The notes under the pieces are model-generated. The model was given only the letters and a program-made list of their open reading frames with translations, did no database searches and was not told where the DNA came from. DNA of 64,000 nucleotides from Lamellibrachia columna (lineage: Eukaryota; Annelida; Polychaeta; Sabellida; Siboglinidae), in NCBI GenBank assembly GCA_963662155.1, contig OY759264.1, positions 15,191,642 through 15,255,641 on the forward strand, in the 5' to 3' direction. This document shows, piece after piece, positions 38,401 through 45,028 of this stretch. Numbering within the stretch: the first letter of the stretch is position 1; each line of letters begins with the position of its first letter. The position numbers were made by a program, and so were the translations under genes.

Positions 38401-38908
38401 CGCGCATTGCTGTGCCGATCGAGTTGGCAAGGTTGTTGATATCTGGCTCCAAGAAGTTAAGCACTACAAATCGTCCTCCAAGTGTCGCTTTAAAATGTGT
38501 TGCAATATTTGGATCTTGCAATATCACTTTCATATAAATGACATGCATTTTATGGATATTATGTATTAGTTCAGGACGTGTATATGTTATATGCAGTTGT
38601 ACTATCAATAACCATGTATTTTTTCAGCAACTGCATACGGTCAAGGTGTTTACTTTGCTGTGAATTCAAGTTACTCGGCACAAGGGTATGCTAGTCCAGA
38701 TGCCAGCGGCCACAAGAAAATGTACAGATCACTGGTCTTAACAGGATACTACACACAGGGAAAGTCGTCTATGCGCGATCTACCAGATAACCACAGAAAT
38801 CCAGGTTTCCCATACGACTCGGCGGTGGACAACCCTGGCAGTCCAACTATGTTTGTGGTGTTCTTAGATAATATGGCCTACCCCGAGTACCTGGTCACAT
38901 TTATATAA
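9117..38908 (+). CDS. PARP14-like: PARP14-like gene (22 exons, start not found): RRM array, KH-like region, two macrodomains, ART catalytic domain
   Basis: The 22 exons given separately below join without a stop or frame conflict into about 1,960 codons (human PARP14 is about 1,800). Domain order is seven RRM-like folds plus two orphan RRM halves (codons 1-789), a KH-like region (about 790-1310), macrodomain 1 (about 1320-1500), macrodomain 2 (about 1570-1750) and the ADP-ribosyltransferase domain (about 1764-1963). No WWE domain is visible between macrodomain 2 and the catalytic domain. PARP14 proteins are mono-ADP-ribosyltransferases; the macrodomains bind or remove ADP-ribose, and vertebrate members act in interferon and antiviral responses. 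A role in innate immunity here is inference. Exons 1-15 all start and end in phase 1, so they can be duplicated or skipped without a frameshift. An upstream exon or promoter was not recognised; a LINE sits just upstream. Introns not listed separately show no gene. The first AATAAA seen after the stop is at 40470. Confidence 0.85.
9554..9669. repeat. 29-bp tandem repeat, 4 copies, in intron 1
   Basis: Units start near 9554, 9583, 9612 and 9641 (AGATAGTGATTGCCAC type). The homologous introns of the later units near 17184 and 20424 carry a single unit. Confidence 0.8.
9783..10025 (+). CDS. PARP14-like exon 2: end of RRM 1 and start of RRM 2
   Basis: 243 nt, phase 1-1. Acceptor TTTCTAG at 9776-9782, donor GGAG/GTTAGC. 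The first third (VLSRHDLTLEGVTLEVSP) closes the previous RRM; the rest (KTVEVYGLKPSTTHDGILLF, SKRCSDGSEV, VAYVTFKYSG) opens the next. It is the parent type of exons 6 and 10, which have the same length and about 85% of the same residues. Confidence 0.85.
10560..10646 (+). CDS. PARP14-like exon 3: end of RRM 2
   Basis: 87 nt, phase 1-1. Acceptor TTTTATAG, donor AAAG/GTAATG. It encodes VAEKVISMRKLSLDGATLTV, the last helix and strand of an RRM, followed by a short basic linker (KAKNEGRKG). Exons 7 and 11 are the matching exons in the later units. Confidence 0.8.
11435..14165 (-). mobile_element. LINE B: non-LTR retrotransposon in antisense in intron 3, inactivated
   Basis: On the - strand from about 14165: endonuclease (KVGSDNTGRDEIIGKHGLG, SPDGKTENPIDHITIS), reverse transcriptase (REEQAGFRKNKSCTDHIATL, FIDFKKAFDSVHRDVFW, FADDICLLSH near 12210, TYMG) and a C-terminal tail (SVLLYGFETW). 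Several frameshifts and stops. It ends in a GTAA tandem tract at 11435-11466, the kind of short-repeat 3' tail known from RTE-type LINEs. It is clearly different in sequence from LINE A. Confidence 0.88.
14487..14585. repeat. (GA)n microsatellite
   Basis: Purine-only tract of GAGAGA with few interruptions. Confidence 0.95.
14586..15288. repeat. (ACTA)n tract and AT-rich intron, no gene
   Basis: ACTA tetranucleotides run from about 14742 to 14795; the rest is A-rich, with degenerate ACTAA and AACAA motifs. Confidence 0.75.
15289..15624 (+). CDS. PARP14-like exon 4: linker and first part of RRM 3
   Basis: 336 nt, phase 1-1. Acceptor TTTGGCAG at 15281-15288, donor GAAG/GTACAT. About 65 linker residues (acidic, then Ala/Pro/Val-rich) precede NVVLVRGISQTTTKELLTMF and RSGGGPLENVDY. 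The linker is 23 codons longer than in its duplicate, exon 8, and includes a segment around FEDSKKQDVTTPGGFGSFHK that exons 8 and 12 lack. The 4.6-kb intron before it holds an antisense LINE. Confidence 0.85.
15812..16090 (+). mobile_element. SINE with tRNA-like head, in intron 4
   Basis: The head has an A-box-like TGGTAGCATAGGG and a B box GGGTTCGAATC at 15840-15850, spaced as in a pol III promoter. The 3' part contains GTAAAGTGCTTTCAACAGTC and GGATGCCACGCTACATAAGA. Close relatives of this 3' part recur alone at 18797-18847, 22034-22083 and loosely at 28290-28345. Target-site duplications not resolved. Confidence 0.55.
16367..16477 (+). CDS. PARP14-like exon 5: end of RRM 3
   Basis: 111 nt, phase 1-1. 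Acceptor GATCTACAG, donor ACAG/GTTTAA. It encodes DAQRVLQLGCLSLEGADLTL and then a charged linker (EAKVDDKQRSVEHSTTG). The duplicate at 19599-19709 encodes the same residues. Confidence 0.85.
16840..16868 (+). pseudogene. Remnant of an exon-1-type RRM exon with dead donor, unit 1
   Basis: TGACATTTGTGCATCCTGGA matches the last bases of exon 1 (9276-9295), but the donor GGAG/GTTAGG reads GGAG/ATTAGG. Upstream exon bases are gone. The intron that follows still resembles intron 1 (for example CTTGTGACTTGTCC against CTTGTGATTTCTCA). Confidence 0.75.
17336..17578 (+). CDS. PARP14-like exon 6: orphan RRM C-terminal half plus start of RRM 4
   Basis: 243 nt, phase 1-1. Acceptor TTTGTAG, donor GGAG/GTTAGC. 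It starts with an RRM-ending segment (ALSRPDLTLEGVAFEASPAL) although the preceding exon already closed an RRM. The exon that should supply the front half is reduced to a remnant at 16840-16868. The second part (KTIEVCGLEPSTTHDGIVLF) opens RRM 4. Confidence 0.85.
18120..18206 (+). CDS. PARP14-like exon 7: end of RRM 4
   Basis: 87 nt, phase 1-1. Acceptor GTTTTATAG, donor AAAG/GTAAGT (a strong donor). It encodes VAEKVILMPNLCLDDAKLTV and a basic tail. The protein is identical to exon 11. Confidence 0.85.
18948..19214 (+). CDS. PARP14-like exon 8: linker and first part of RRM 5
   Basis: 267 nt, phase 1-1. Acceptor TTTCATCTAG at 18938-18947, donor GAAG/GTACAG. A Pro/Ala-rich linker (SARAPAPLPPTPSN) is followed by VILVRGISQMTTKELLTMLL and RSGGGPLENVDYRTF. 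A second AG four bases downstream would break the frame, so the upstream AG is chosen. Confidence 0.85.
19599..19709 (+). CDS. PARP14-like exon 9: end of RRM 5
   Basis: 111 nt, phase 1-1, acceptor GATCTGCAG, donor ACAG/GTTTAA. Tandem duplicate of exon 5 with the same encoded residues, 3,232 bp downstream of it. Confidence 0.85.
20083..20111 (+). pseudogene. Remnant of an exon-1-type RRM exon with dead donor, unit 2
   Basis: Same remnant, with the same GT to AT donor change, in the second duplicated unit. The exon was therefore lost before the tandem duplication. Confidence 0.75.
20573..20815 (+). CDS. PARP14-like exon 10: orphan RRM half plus start of RRM 6
   Basis: 243 nt, phase 1-1, tandem duplicate of exon 6 (offset 3,237 bp). 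It differs at a few residues, for example EAYPAL for EASPAL and SKLCSGGGEV for RKRCSGGGEV. It has the same missing-front-half problem as exon 6. Confidence 0.85.
21357..21443 (+). CDS. PARP14-like exon 11: end of RRM 6
   Basis: 87 nt, phase 1-1, acceptor GTTTTATAG, donor AAAG/GTAAAT. Tandem duplicate of exon 7 with the same protein sequence; its donor differs from exon 7's GTAAGT by one base. Confidence 0.85.
22172..22432 (+). CDS. PARP14-like exon 12: linker and first part of RRM 7
   Basis: 261 nt, phase 1-1. Acceptor TTTCATCTAG, donor GAAG/GTACAG. The linker is nearly identical to exon 8, but the RRM has diverged: RGISQTTEATKFFFQSNKRS is two codons shorter, and PVDSIDYKRFKHEATIT replaces the exon 8 sequence. 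The first half of the exon therefore looks recently duplicated or converted while the second half looks older. Confidence 0.85.
22801..23343. repeat. 56-bp minisatellite split by a copied exon-14 segment
   Basis: Units beginning GCTTACTTAGGATTAAAGC occur at 22801, 22857, 22913 and again at 23276. Between them, 22969-23275 is a near-identical copy of 24453-24759 (intron end, acceptor and first about 200 nt of exon 14), which breaks off inside the coding part. No donor follows the copied exon piece; inclusion would lead to a stop (TTAG) just after. Confidence 0.85.
23682..23792 (+). CDS. PARP14-like exon 13: end of RRM 7
   Basis: 111 nt, phase 1-1. Acceptor TTACCCACAG, donor ACAG/GTTTTC. It encodes DARRVVQRGRLSLENDDLTV and a charged linker. 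Homologous to exons 5 and 9 but more diverged, so it is outside the recent tandem duplication. Confidence 0.85.
23816..23907. repeat. (GCAC)n, (GGGA)n and (GA)n tracts in intron 13
   Basis: Short CACG tetranucleotide run followed by GGGAGGGA and a GA tract. Confidence 0.9.
23908..24560. other. Intron 13, no gene seen
   Basis: A short C-rich repeat of CCTCCCACCTGTTTT / CCTCCCATCTCCCACC type lies at 24160-24285; otherwise AT-rich. Confidence 0.6.
24561..26291 (+). CDS. PARP14-like exon 14: KH-like region and start of macrodomain 1
   Basis: 1,731 nt, 577 codons, phase 1-1, uninterrupted. Acceptor CTGTTTGCAG, donor GCAG/GTATTG. Most of it resembles the central part of PARP14, which folds as serial KH-like domains; alternating segments such as VHVDVDEKANVVHISGHRND and VVIDMKHQEVRFTGMPQVVK fit that pattern, but the exact KH count is not clear by eye. 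From about 26137 macrodomain 1 begins: VPVEVVQGNLTTFQADAIVS, then AANERLDLYGGLAKAIADAG. The right-arm copy keeps only the last 255 nt (59896-60152). Confidence 0.9.
26798..27256 (+). CDS. PARP14-like exon 15: rest of macrodomain 1
   Basis: 459 nt, phase 1-1. Acceptor GATGCAG, donor ACAG/GTAAAT. Macro motifs are visible: GGPDIQRECR, KKVIHAVGPKWDGG, SSIALPALSCGIFHYPLDKA (the ADP-ribose phosphate loop) and VKKVSLVDRSENIV. The overall pattern matches the first macrodomain of PARP14 closely. About 20 Arg/Ser/Lys-rich residues follow as a linker. The right-arm copy breaks off after the LRNSLG segment. Confidence 0.92.
27300..29280. repeat. 59-bp minisatellite in intron 15
   Basis: Units of CAACAGCTGACCGCCAGCAG and TCACAATCACCACCATATTT type, spaced 59 bp in the cleanest part (28847, 28906, 28965), around 25-30 copies with drift. 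Most units carry the palindrome CAGCTG. An unrelated AT-rich piece of about 400 bp (27970-28375), ending in a SINE-tail-like AGCGCTATACAAATG and TCTTATCTTATC, interrupts it. The right arm lacks the array. Confidence 0.88.
29470..29654 (+). CDS. PARP14-like exon 16: linker and first strand of macrodomain 2
   Basis: 185 nt, phase 1 to phase 0. Acceptor ACTTCCAG, donor AAAG/GTATAT. About 40 His/Gln/Thr-rich linker residues precede TPEGITLSLCKSEIAKEK, which fits the first beta strand and helix of a macrodomain and continues straight into exon 17. Absent from the right arm. Confidence 0.75.
29808..30041 (+). CDS. PARP14-like exon 17: N-terminal half of macrodomain 2
   Basis: 234 nt, phase 0-0. 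Acceptor TTTCACAG, donor ACAG/GTGACA. VDVIVNSTNCQLQLERGYVS and KALLDRGGQTLQREC match the macro ligand-binding strand and loop. VVVTSGGQLKCQFVIHGACC follows, with the usual VIH-V core altered to VIHGACC. Absent from the right arm, so the right copy cannot make a complete macrodomain 2. Confidence 0.88.
30652..30873 (+). CDS. PARP14-like exon 18: C-terminal half of macrodomain 2
   Basis: 222 nt, phase 0-0. Acceptor TTTGTTGCAG. SIAIPPIGTGQLDFDP is the macro phosphate-binding loop, and LRDVRFVVYERDDRIIQ is the last strand. The donor is CAG/GCGAGT, a GC-AG intron, used because the following exon continues in frame and no GT is nearby. The same GC donor is in the right-arm copy. Confidence 0.85.
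31091..31579 (+). mobile_element. LINE C-terminal remnant in intron 18 (left arm)
   Basis: The frames around 31283-31579 encode MRWTDGLRDTAKRPMDELGE, which resembles the Arg-rich C-terminal tail of LINE reverse-transcriptase ORFs. No RT motifs remain. Present in both arms. Confidence 0.5.
32015..32102 (+). CDS. PARP14-like exon 19: end of macrodomain 2 and linker
   Basis: 88 nt, phase 0 to 1. Acceptor AATTTTAG, donor GAAG/GTAAAG. AFEEVLFKSYPS continues the last macro helix, then a short linker (GLAGASPRHDEG). The protein goes straight into the catalytic domain with no WWE domain between. Confidence 0.75.
32178..32462. repeat. (GTA)n triplet array, left arm
   Basis: About 95 triplets with a GTT/GGT-rich interruption near 32288-32330. 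The right-arm partner at 57077-57174 is only about a third as long. Confidence 0.95.
32463..33445. other. Intron 19, no gene seen
   Basis: Present in both arms with few changes. A CAAACAAATATAGG-type segment and a GAGCGGCGGAGGGACCGTG segment near 32965 stand out from the AT-rich background but match nothing recognised. Confidence 0.5.
33446..33583 (+). mobile_element. PHD-finger fragment, probably from a CR1-type LINE ORF1 (left arm)
   Basis: The + frame reads RRVQCDGCGEWAHRECVGYE then FTCEICANY and a stop. With the upstream CVDIC this gives C4HC3 PHD spacing. CR1-clade ORF1 proteins can carry PHD fingers and esterase domains, and an esterase-type ORF1 lies 9 kb away. Copied at 55983-56120 on the - strand. 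A host exon is the alternative, but splice frame and length do not support it. Confidence 0.55.
33584..34514. other. Intron 19, continued
   Basis: No gene. The part from about 34026 to the acceptor is homologous to the spacer at 45061-45577, showing that the spacer copy includes intron as well as exon. Confidence 0.6.
34515..34663 (+). CDS. PARP14-like exon 20: start of ADP-ribosyltransferase domain
   Basis: 149 nt, phase 1 to 0. Acceptor CTTGTGCAG, donor TAAG/GTTAGC. LPANWTRMGDREHVKLESLH and SSSEYKMVEKDIMRTA align with the start of the PARP14 catalytic domain. A diverged third copy lies in the spacer at 45578-45726. Confidence 0.88.
35243..35420 (+). CDS. PARP14-like exon 21: donor-site half of the catalytic domain
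   Basis: 178 nt, phase 0 to 1. Acceptor AATTATAG. IERVQNPTLYRHYVLRK, then KLWHGTSVDATGNINNGGFN and RSYCGKN. The His of LWHGTS is the first residue of the H-Y-x triad that binds NAD+. The donor AATG/GTTCGT is weak, but the join to exon 22 restores the family's KNA-x-AYG-x-G motif. Confidence 0.9.
35718..36385. mobile_element. MITE-like element rich in CATTTGAATGC subterminal repeats (left arm)
   Basis: Ends AAGCTTGATAACAATGCG and (reversed) AGGCTTGTTAACAATTGC form imperfect terminal inverted repeats, and both ends are packed with CATTTGAATG/CATTTGCATTTG motifs in both orientations. This layout is typical of non-autonomous hAT-like elements. No coding region; target-site duplication unclear. 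Confidence 0.55.
36470..38526 (-). mobile_element. LINE C, antisense in intron 21 (left arm), catalytic box deleted
   Basis: The - strand runs from about 38526 (region after the endonuclease) through the reverse transcriptase (RWTGYCEELDNYEL, GVRQGCLLSP type motifs near 37375, FKYLGSIIYSEGDS near 37160) to the C-terminal tail. Many frameshifts. Between the residues ahead of motif C and LSAEKSK (near 37255), the F-A-D-D catalytic segment is missing. The right arm has the same insertion with the same defects, so it predates the inverted duplication. Confidence 0.85.
38628..38908 (+). CDS. PARP14-like exon 22: C-terminal half of catalytic domain and stop
   Basis: 281 nt, phase 1 to stop. Acceptor GTATTTTTTCAG. 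TAYGQGVYFAVNSSYSAQGY carries the triad Tyr. SPTMFVVFLDNMAYPEYLVT ends the domain. The third triad position, Glu in poly-ADP-ribosylating enzymes and Leu or Ile in PARP14 and PARP10, is Met here, so mono-ADP-ribosylation is expected. Protein ends in TFI. ATTAAA at 40074 and AATAAA at 40470 are the nearest poly(A)-signal candidates. Confidence 0.92.
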
Positions 38909-39211
38909 AGCAATCAACGACTATTGGTGAGTATGTTTACACCATGACAGAGATAATGTTGTGGATTTGTTGATTATTTAGCCTTGTCGCCAATTCATGC
39001 TTGTGTCAAAGTATCCATGTCAACTGATCTTGCAAGTGCGTGCTTGCGTTCTTGGGTGCGTGCAACACAGCCATAACTAGTGGATGTCTTCAAGACTAGC
39101 TGCTTCAAGCTACCACTGTCTGGCTGTCTAGGAAATGTCACATAGAACGATCTACGAGACATTATCGGACGAATTGATCCGCAGACTGAACGGGTGTGTG
39201 AGTGTCGTGAG

Positions 39212-39301
39212 GTGGCGTATGTAGGGTCCCCATTAGCTTAATGTTTGATTTTGGGTGCCGATGCTTTGGCCTCCGCCTATGCGGGATCCTAGATACGCCA
39301 C
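39212..39301. mobile_element. Short inverted-repeat element (MITE-like), left arm
   Basis: GTGGCGTATGTAGGGTCCC pairs with GGGATCCTAGATACGCCAC across about 50 bp. Non-coding. Copied at 50263-50352. Confidence 0.6.
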
Positions 39302-41992
39302 ATACTTGCGTGTGTGTGCATATCATTTTAACACAGTGCGTACTTCAGTGCCGTACGTCTTACAACAAATCTCAGATTTGTCTACGCGGTGCACCTAGGA
39401 CTAGGAAGACACAATCATAGGCAGCACATGTTGACATAATTATTGTGACTTTTTGTGGTGACAGGATAGAAATGTACTAGTTACATTACTTACATTCTAG
39501 AACTGTTTGTGTATTACGCTTATAGTTACAAATGCACTGCTGCACTATGAAGTGGTGCTTGGCTGTGTTAGATCATACCACTTAATTGACGTGGATTCTT
39601 CTCGCATGTGTATCCTGTCATATAGATAGCCAGGCTTTTGTATTATGTGTGTAGCACATTTTAATAATGATAGAGTTTAATGAACTTAGTAAATATGCAT
39701 AAAGACAAATATGTATGCATAGCATTAGAGTCCGTGTTAATTGTATTTAGCATATACATTGTAAATTATCTATAACATGTTTACAAACGATATATGTATT
39801 TGATGATCTGCGTTGTTAACTGTATTTTTGATAGTAGGGCAGTGATTTGCGAGTCAGGCGATGCATTTATCGACATCTCTGGCATTGACGATGTATGAAC
39901 CCTGATAAACCTTTGTTTCACTAGACACGTGTTTTATTATATATATTCCTTTATAACACATTGCGTATTTCGTAATATACACGAAACTGACCGGTGTGTG
40001 CTTTTATGGATTGTCTTGCACAGGGGTCTCATGTTACTGTGTAACCGGCTCATGTGCTCATGAAGGACAACACATTAAATGCACCAGTAACGCGAAGACT
40101 TTGTCTGTGTGACATTACAATGCGGAAATATGTTAGACACACATAACTGTTGACGTTTGTGTTTTCTCATGACGCTGTTTATACATTACTTACAATAACA
40201 GCATACTAATGTTAAAGAAACTACTTCGTACCATAACATATTAGATAAAACGATGTATATGAATCATCACAATAATTGCCAGATGTCTACCACAGCCACA
40301 TTTCATCGACATGTTCATTAATTGTTTTTAACAAACTTCACAATTTGTTAAATCTTGAATTGTTATATCAGACCTGGCTGTACACTGTTCTAGTTGACAG
40401 TGTCGGCCACAAGATTCGCACGCATAATTATTTGTATGCTTCACTGGTGTGGTTTGGATATTAACAGCAAATAAATATTAATTAACCCATAACATTGATT
40501 TTTTTGGATCTTGCTTGCCTGATAAATTCAGCAGGATCTCGTCGATTAGTGCTGACCACTGTAAAAAACGCATAATTTGCAAGAATCGCGTAGGCATTTA
40601 TTTGTAAGACGCCTTATGCAAATACATTAAACAGCTAACTTATGGTCCTATACAGGTTGTGTATCGCAAATGGAACGTTCTTACAGCTAATGTCCATTTT
40701 AGTTGAAAGGTGAAACGGCACAGATTTGATACAAACAATTCCAACCAGAAGTTTTCAACCAATGTGCGACGTTATTTTGGTGTTCTTTTCAGTATGCGAT
40801 CTACAAGTCATAGACCTAGTTCTCTCAGTGGCAGCATCAAGTTGCTGAACATCTTAACTTGTCGTTGGGACGTATGTGTATCTCAGATCGTCTACACGTA
40901 CTCGGTACATCAAAAGCTTCAGGTGCTGAACCTCTCTATTTTCTGCCACTGTCCTTCCCAGCACTTCCCGGAAAAACATTGCAAACAATAGTAGCGATGT
41001 TAGCAGCTACACTGATCCTAATGCTAAGCGAAGATATATCAAACGGCCTTGACCTTTTTAATGAGGTAGTAATCGCCTCGTATCGGCGACAATATATAAG
41101 TGTAAACCCAGTTGAACGTTTAAGCATATTACAACACTACTAGTTCTACAAAGGTGAAATGTCGCGAGATTGTCGCCGCAAGTACAACACGTAATTCGCG
41201 CGAATGTTTTGCCGTGCGCTGAAACAAACGTACGTCTGTGCCAGCGCGTGCTCGATCGCGTACGAAGTTATTCAAACGTCAGAACAGCCGATGTTTATGT
41301 ACTGGTGCTAGCGTTGTGATTTCTGCTTAACATCAGTAAGTGTTGTCGTTGGTACGATGTATTCTTTGCTGAAACAGGAATTCTTTGACTATTTGCGCTC
41401 TTGTCACTGTTATGAATGCATAAATGTTCTGACTTTCTTACTTCGATCCCACTATGCATTGCGTTTATACCCGCCCGCAGTGGGCGGCGTTGCTAAATGA
41501 ATGTCGCCAAATGGTGGGCATGGAGGCAGTTAAATAGAACATGTGCAGTAAATAAATAGTGTTTAACGGCGAACAACACATCCGATAGATGTCGCCATCG
41601 ATGTTCATACAAATCCAATACTCGCCAGGTGGCGGGCATGTTTTCCCAACTTGCACAACTAACAAAATCATAGTGCACATTTGTGTGCCTGCGTATTAAA
41701 AACCTGAAATACAAATGTGTACGTTCGTAATATTCATGACAAACCTATTTAGAAAACATGTTGTCATGCATCGTCATATAAACTACAGCGAAATGGTGAG
41801 TTTTTTATAACGTTACCAGAGTTGCCTTATGTACAATCATCAGAAAAACGGAGATTATGTCATCCTCGCGAGCCAGGGGCTGCTGACTGCATCAGTTCCC
41901 CAGCCACATTTTTACAAAAACTACTTGGACTTGGTGCAGCGACTTGAATTTGGTGTAGATAATTTACAGAAAAACGCGGTATATCAAATAGA
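39302..41992. other. 3' flank of the PARP14-like gene, no gene seen
   Basis: Contains candidate poly(A) signals at 40074 and 40470. ORFs of 93-94 codons at 40710-41143 are kept in both arms, but arm identity alone explains that and no domain is recognised. CpG- and GCG-richer around 41160-41290. Confidence 0.6.
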
Positions 41993-42525
41993 ATAAGTAT
42001 TACTATTGAATATATATTATACACAAACGTATTGTAGACATATATTAGGAAACAGGTTTTGTTAATTATTAGTCAGAGGGAGTATTTAAGAGTAAGTTAG
42101 TTTCGGACTCTGTCAGGGAAGTCAGCGAGCGTTAATAGGGTTGTTTACCATACGAACATTGAGATAGCATAGTGACTAGTCAGTAACATTGGAATATTGG
42201 TTAGAATAAGTATTACTATTATACATATATTGTTCACAAACTTCTTGTAGACATATATTAAGAAACCGTTTTTGTTAACAGAGGTAGTATTTTTTCCCGG
42301 ATTCAAACTCAACGAGTGATAAAAGGGAGTTTGTTTACAGATCGTGAATTCAACTCGTGCATCGAACTATCGTTTACATTGGCTAATATATATATATATA
42401 TATAATATAAAGTGATATATTTACTTAAATTACATACATAAGGTAATATTTGACTTAGTGGTAGTAAACGTTTTCGGTAAAAAGGAAGTGCCAGTAGTTC
42501 CGGTGGGGGAACAGTAGACGATAAA
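41993..42525 (+). repeat. Probable CR1 5' region with a repeated about 95-bp monomer
   Basis: AGAATAAGTATTACTATT with TTGTAGACATATATTA occurs at 41993-42090 and again at 42203-42298, directly upstream of the CR1-type ORF1. Mirrored in the right arm at 47254-47560. Confidence 0.6.
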
Positions 42526-43510
42526 GTGGGGAAAGACACAAGATATGCTAGGGAGAGCTCACCTCAGCCTGGGAGGAAGCTGAGAGGAGGGAAGGTGACA
42601 GGTCGTAGGGAGATGGGAAGGAAAGGAACGGGAGGGAAGACAATCGGAGTGAAGGAGAGGGGAGTAGGGGAGACAGGAGGGAAGGAGAAGGGAGTGGGGG
42701 AGACTGGAGGGAAGACAACCGGAGGGAAGGAGAAGGGAGTGGGGGAGATGGGAGAGAAGACAACCGGAGTGAAGGAGAGGGGAGTAGGGGAGACAGGAGG
42801 GAAGGAGAAGGGAGTGGGGGAGACGGAGGGAAAACAATCGGAGTGAAGGAGAGGGGAGTGGGAGAGACAAGAGCAAAGGAGTGGGAAGTGGGGGAGGCAG
42901 GAGGGAAGGGGTCAGGACAGAATGTGATGGAAGGGATCGAACGGAAGAGTTATTCTGCAGCAGTGATAGAGGGGGTGAGGAAGAGAGCGAGGGTGTTTGT
43001 GGGGGATTCGATAGTTAGGAAGACCGACAGAGTCTTAAACAAGGGAAATGATGTGGTGGTCTGCTTGTCTGGAGCCAAAATAGAGGCGATAACTGAGAGG
43101 GTAAAAAACATCGTAGGTTCGGGTAAGGGTGGATCTGTTTTAGTACACGTAGGGACAAATAACGTAGAGAGGGAGGATTCAACTGCCATAGTTAGGAAAT
43201 ATAGGCAGTTGGTCAGAACACTAAAACAGACGCGGGTTGAGCAGGTAATACTGTCAGGGATTTTACCTGTAATGGGCAGGAGGGGTCACAAATATCGAAA
43301 TTGTCGGGGGATGGCAATTAACATGTTAGTCCAGAAGAGAAGAGGAAGTTGGATTTGTGGATTTATGGGGAAGTTTTGTTGGGAGGGCTGATATGTACAT
43401 GAAGGATGGGCTTCATCTAAGTGGAAAGGGGGCGGCAGTATTCGCGGACAAACTTTCAGCAGCAGTAGATAGTGACAAGGGTACAATGACAAATATTTTT
43501 GTAAGTAAAC
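42526..43510 (+). mobile_element. CR1-type LINE ORF1 with GDSL/SGNH esterase domain (left)
   Basis: A low-complexity Gly/Lys/Glu part (GGKEKGVGETGGKTTGGKEK type repeats, 42526-42890) is followed by an esterase-like domain. VFVGDSIVRKTD (near 42990) is the GDS block, VLVHVGTNN (43137-43163) is the third block, and DGLHLSGKG (near 43404) carries the Asp-x-x-His. Frameshifts near 42840 and 43390 break it. Esterase domains occur in ORF1 of CR1/L2-clade LINEs. The inverted-repeat boundary cuts it at 43162. Confidence 0.8.
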
Positions 43511-43683
43511 ATTGTTTAAACTAGAAGTGCAGGGGGGTTACCTAGAGGTGTATCAAGCAGAATAAGAGGCCACTAGCACAGATAAGCCAATATTAAATCA
43601 TCCGAAAAACATATCTGAAAAAGGTTAAGATGCGTATGTTTAAATGCAAGGAGCATAGTAAATAAGAAAAACGAGTCAACAAC
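43511..43683 (+). mobile_element. CR1 ORF2 start fragment
   Basis: Near 43638-43683 one frame reads CLNARSIVNKKNESTT, the typical opening of a CR1 endonuclease. It then runs directly into an unrelated LINE. Confidence 0.6.
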
Positions 43684-45028
43684 ATCGCACAGCGACGAAG
43701 AAACTGAAATGTTCTACGAGACACTCGAAGAGACAATCGCGAGAACACGGAAGAAGGATATAACCATAATCATCGGCGACTGGAATGCAAAGATAGATGA
43801 AGATGCGTATGAAGACTGGGCAGGAAGAGTCGGTAAATTCGTATGTGGAGACACAAACGACAGGAGGCTACGACTCTTAGAATTTGCATGCAACAAAAAC
43901 TTCACCATAGCAAACACACTGTACCCACACAAGAGAACCAGGAGAACAACATGGCATTCTCCTGACGGGAAAACACACAACCAGATCGACTACATCTTGA
44001 CACCTCAGCGATTCAAGTCTAGCATCACGAAGCCGAAAGCAAGAACTTTTCCCGACGCTGATATATGAAGTGACCACGATCTTGTAATGATGACAATAAA
44101 TCTGATGTTGCAGAATAATCGGGAAAACAAGAACACTCGGATAAGATTTGACATAGAGAAATTGCAAGATCCAAACATTGCAACACATTTTAAAGCGACA
44201 CTTGGAGGACGATTTGTAGTGCTTAACTTCTTGGAGCCGGATATCAACAACCTTGCCAACTCGATCGGCACAGCAATTCGCGACACCACTAAGGAAGTCC
44301 TATGCAAACCAAAGATCAAGTGACAGCCATGGGTTCCTGACGGCATATTGAAGCGTTGCGACCAGAGACGAGAGCTGAAAAAGAAACGAACCACAAACGA
44401 AGAAGCGCACAAATAGTACCGAGAACTAAATAAAGACATCAGAAAAAGAATGAGAAAAGCAATGAACGACTGCATAATCGAACGGTGCACGGAAATAGGG
44501 ACTGGAATGAAGGGAAACAACACCAGACAGGCTTATTCCATCTTGAAAGCCCACAAAATAAAGGGCAGGCCAATCGTCAAACATCGAAGACAAAAACGGC
44601 CCCCTCCGTGCCGAAAAAGGCAGTACTTCGGAGATGGACCGGGTACTGCGAAGAACTCGACAACTACGAACTGAACACAGATGACAACATCCTCGGAACA
44701 CCGCCTCAAAATGAAAAAGTAGAAGATGCAATACGAATGTTAAGACACAAAACCCCCCAGCGTCGACAACGTAACAGCTGAACTTATCAAACGTGATGGG
44801 GAGGCAATGACAGACACAGTCATTATCATATGCCAAAAGATATGGGAAACCAAGACTTGGCCAGAAGAGTGGACGAAATCGCTCATAATAACTATATCAC
44901 AGAAAGGGAACTTACGCTGCTGTAAGAACAACAGAACAATACGTCTGGTCAGCCATCTCAGCCAAATAATGCTAAGAATCATACTCAACCGAAGGCAAAG
45001 CAGAAGAACTGCTATCAGAAGAACAATA
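43684..45028 (+). mobile_element. LINE C, spacer copy (endonuclease and front part of RT)
   Basis: Endonuclease: IIIGDWNAKIDEDAYEDW, WHSPDGKTHNQIDYIL and SDHDLVMM, with an in-frame stop just before it near 44066. The front half of the RT region follows. From about 44164 it matches the arm copies (about 98%) and so shows the 5' part they lack. It stops abruptly at 45028, where the sequence switches to PARP intron. Confidence 0.85.

Noticed and set aside
37847..38537. + strand ORFs of 125-136 codons, with twins at 44005-44836 and 51027-51717
   Set aside because: They are antisense to the LINE C reverse-transcriptase region, whose motifs lie on the other strand.
40710..41143. Overlapping 93-94-codon ORFs conserved in both arms
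   Set aside because: Conservation follows from arm identity. No domain, no splice context, and two overlapping frames are equally open.
42526..43391. A host secreted Gly/Lys-rich protein gene
   Set aside because: The following domain has GDS, GTNN and DGLH blocks and is followed by a CR1 ORF2 opening, which identifies it as a retrotransposon ORF1.
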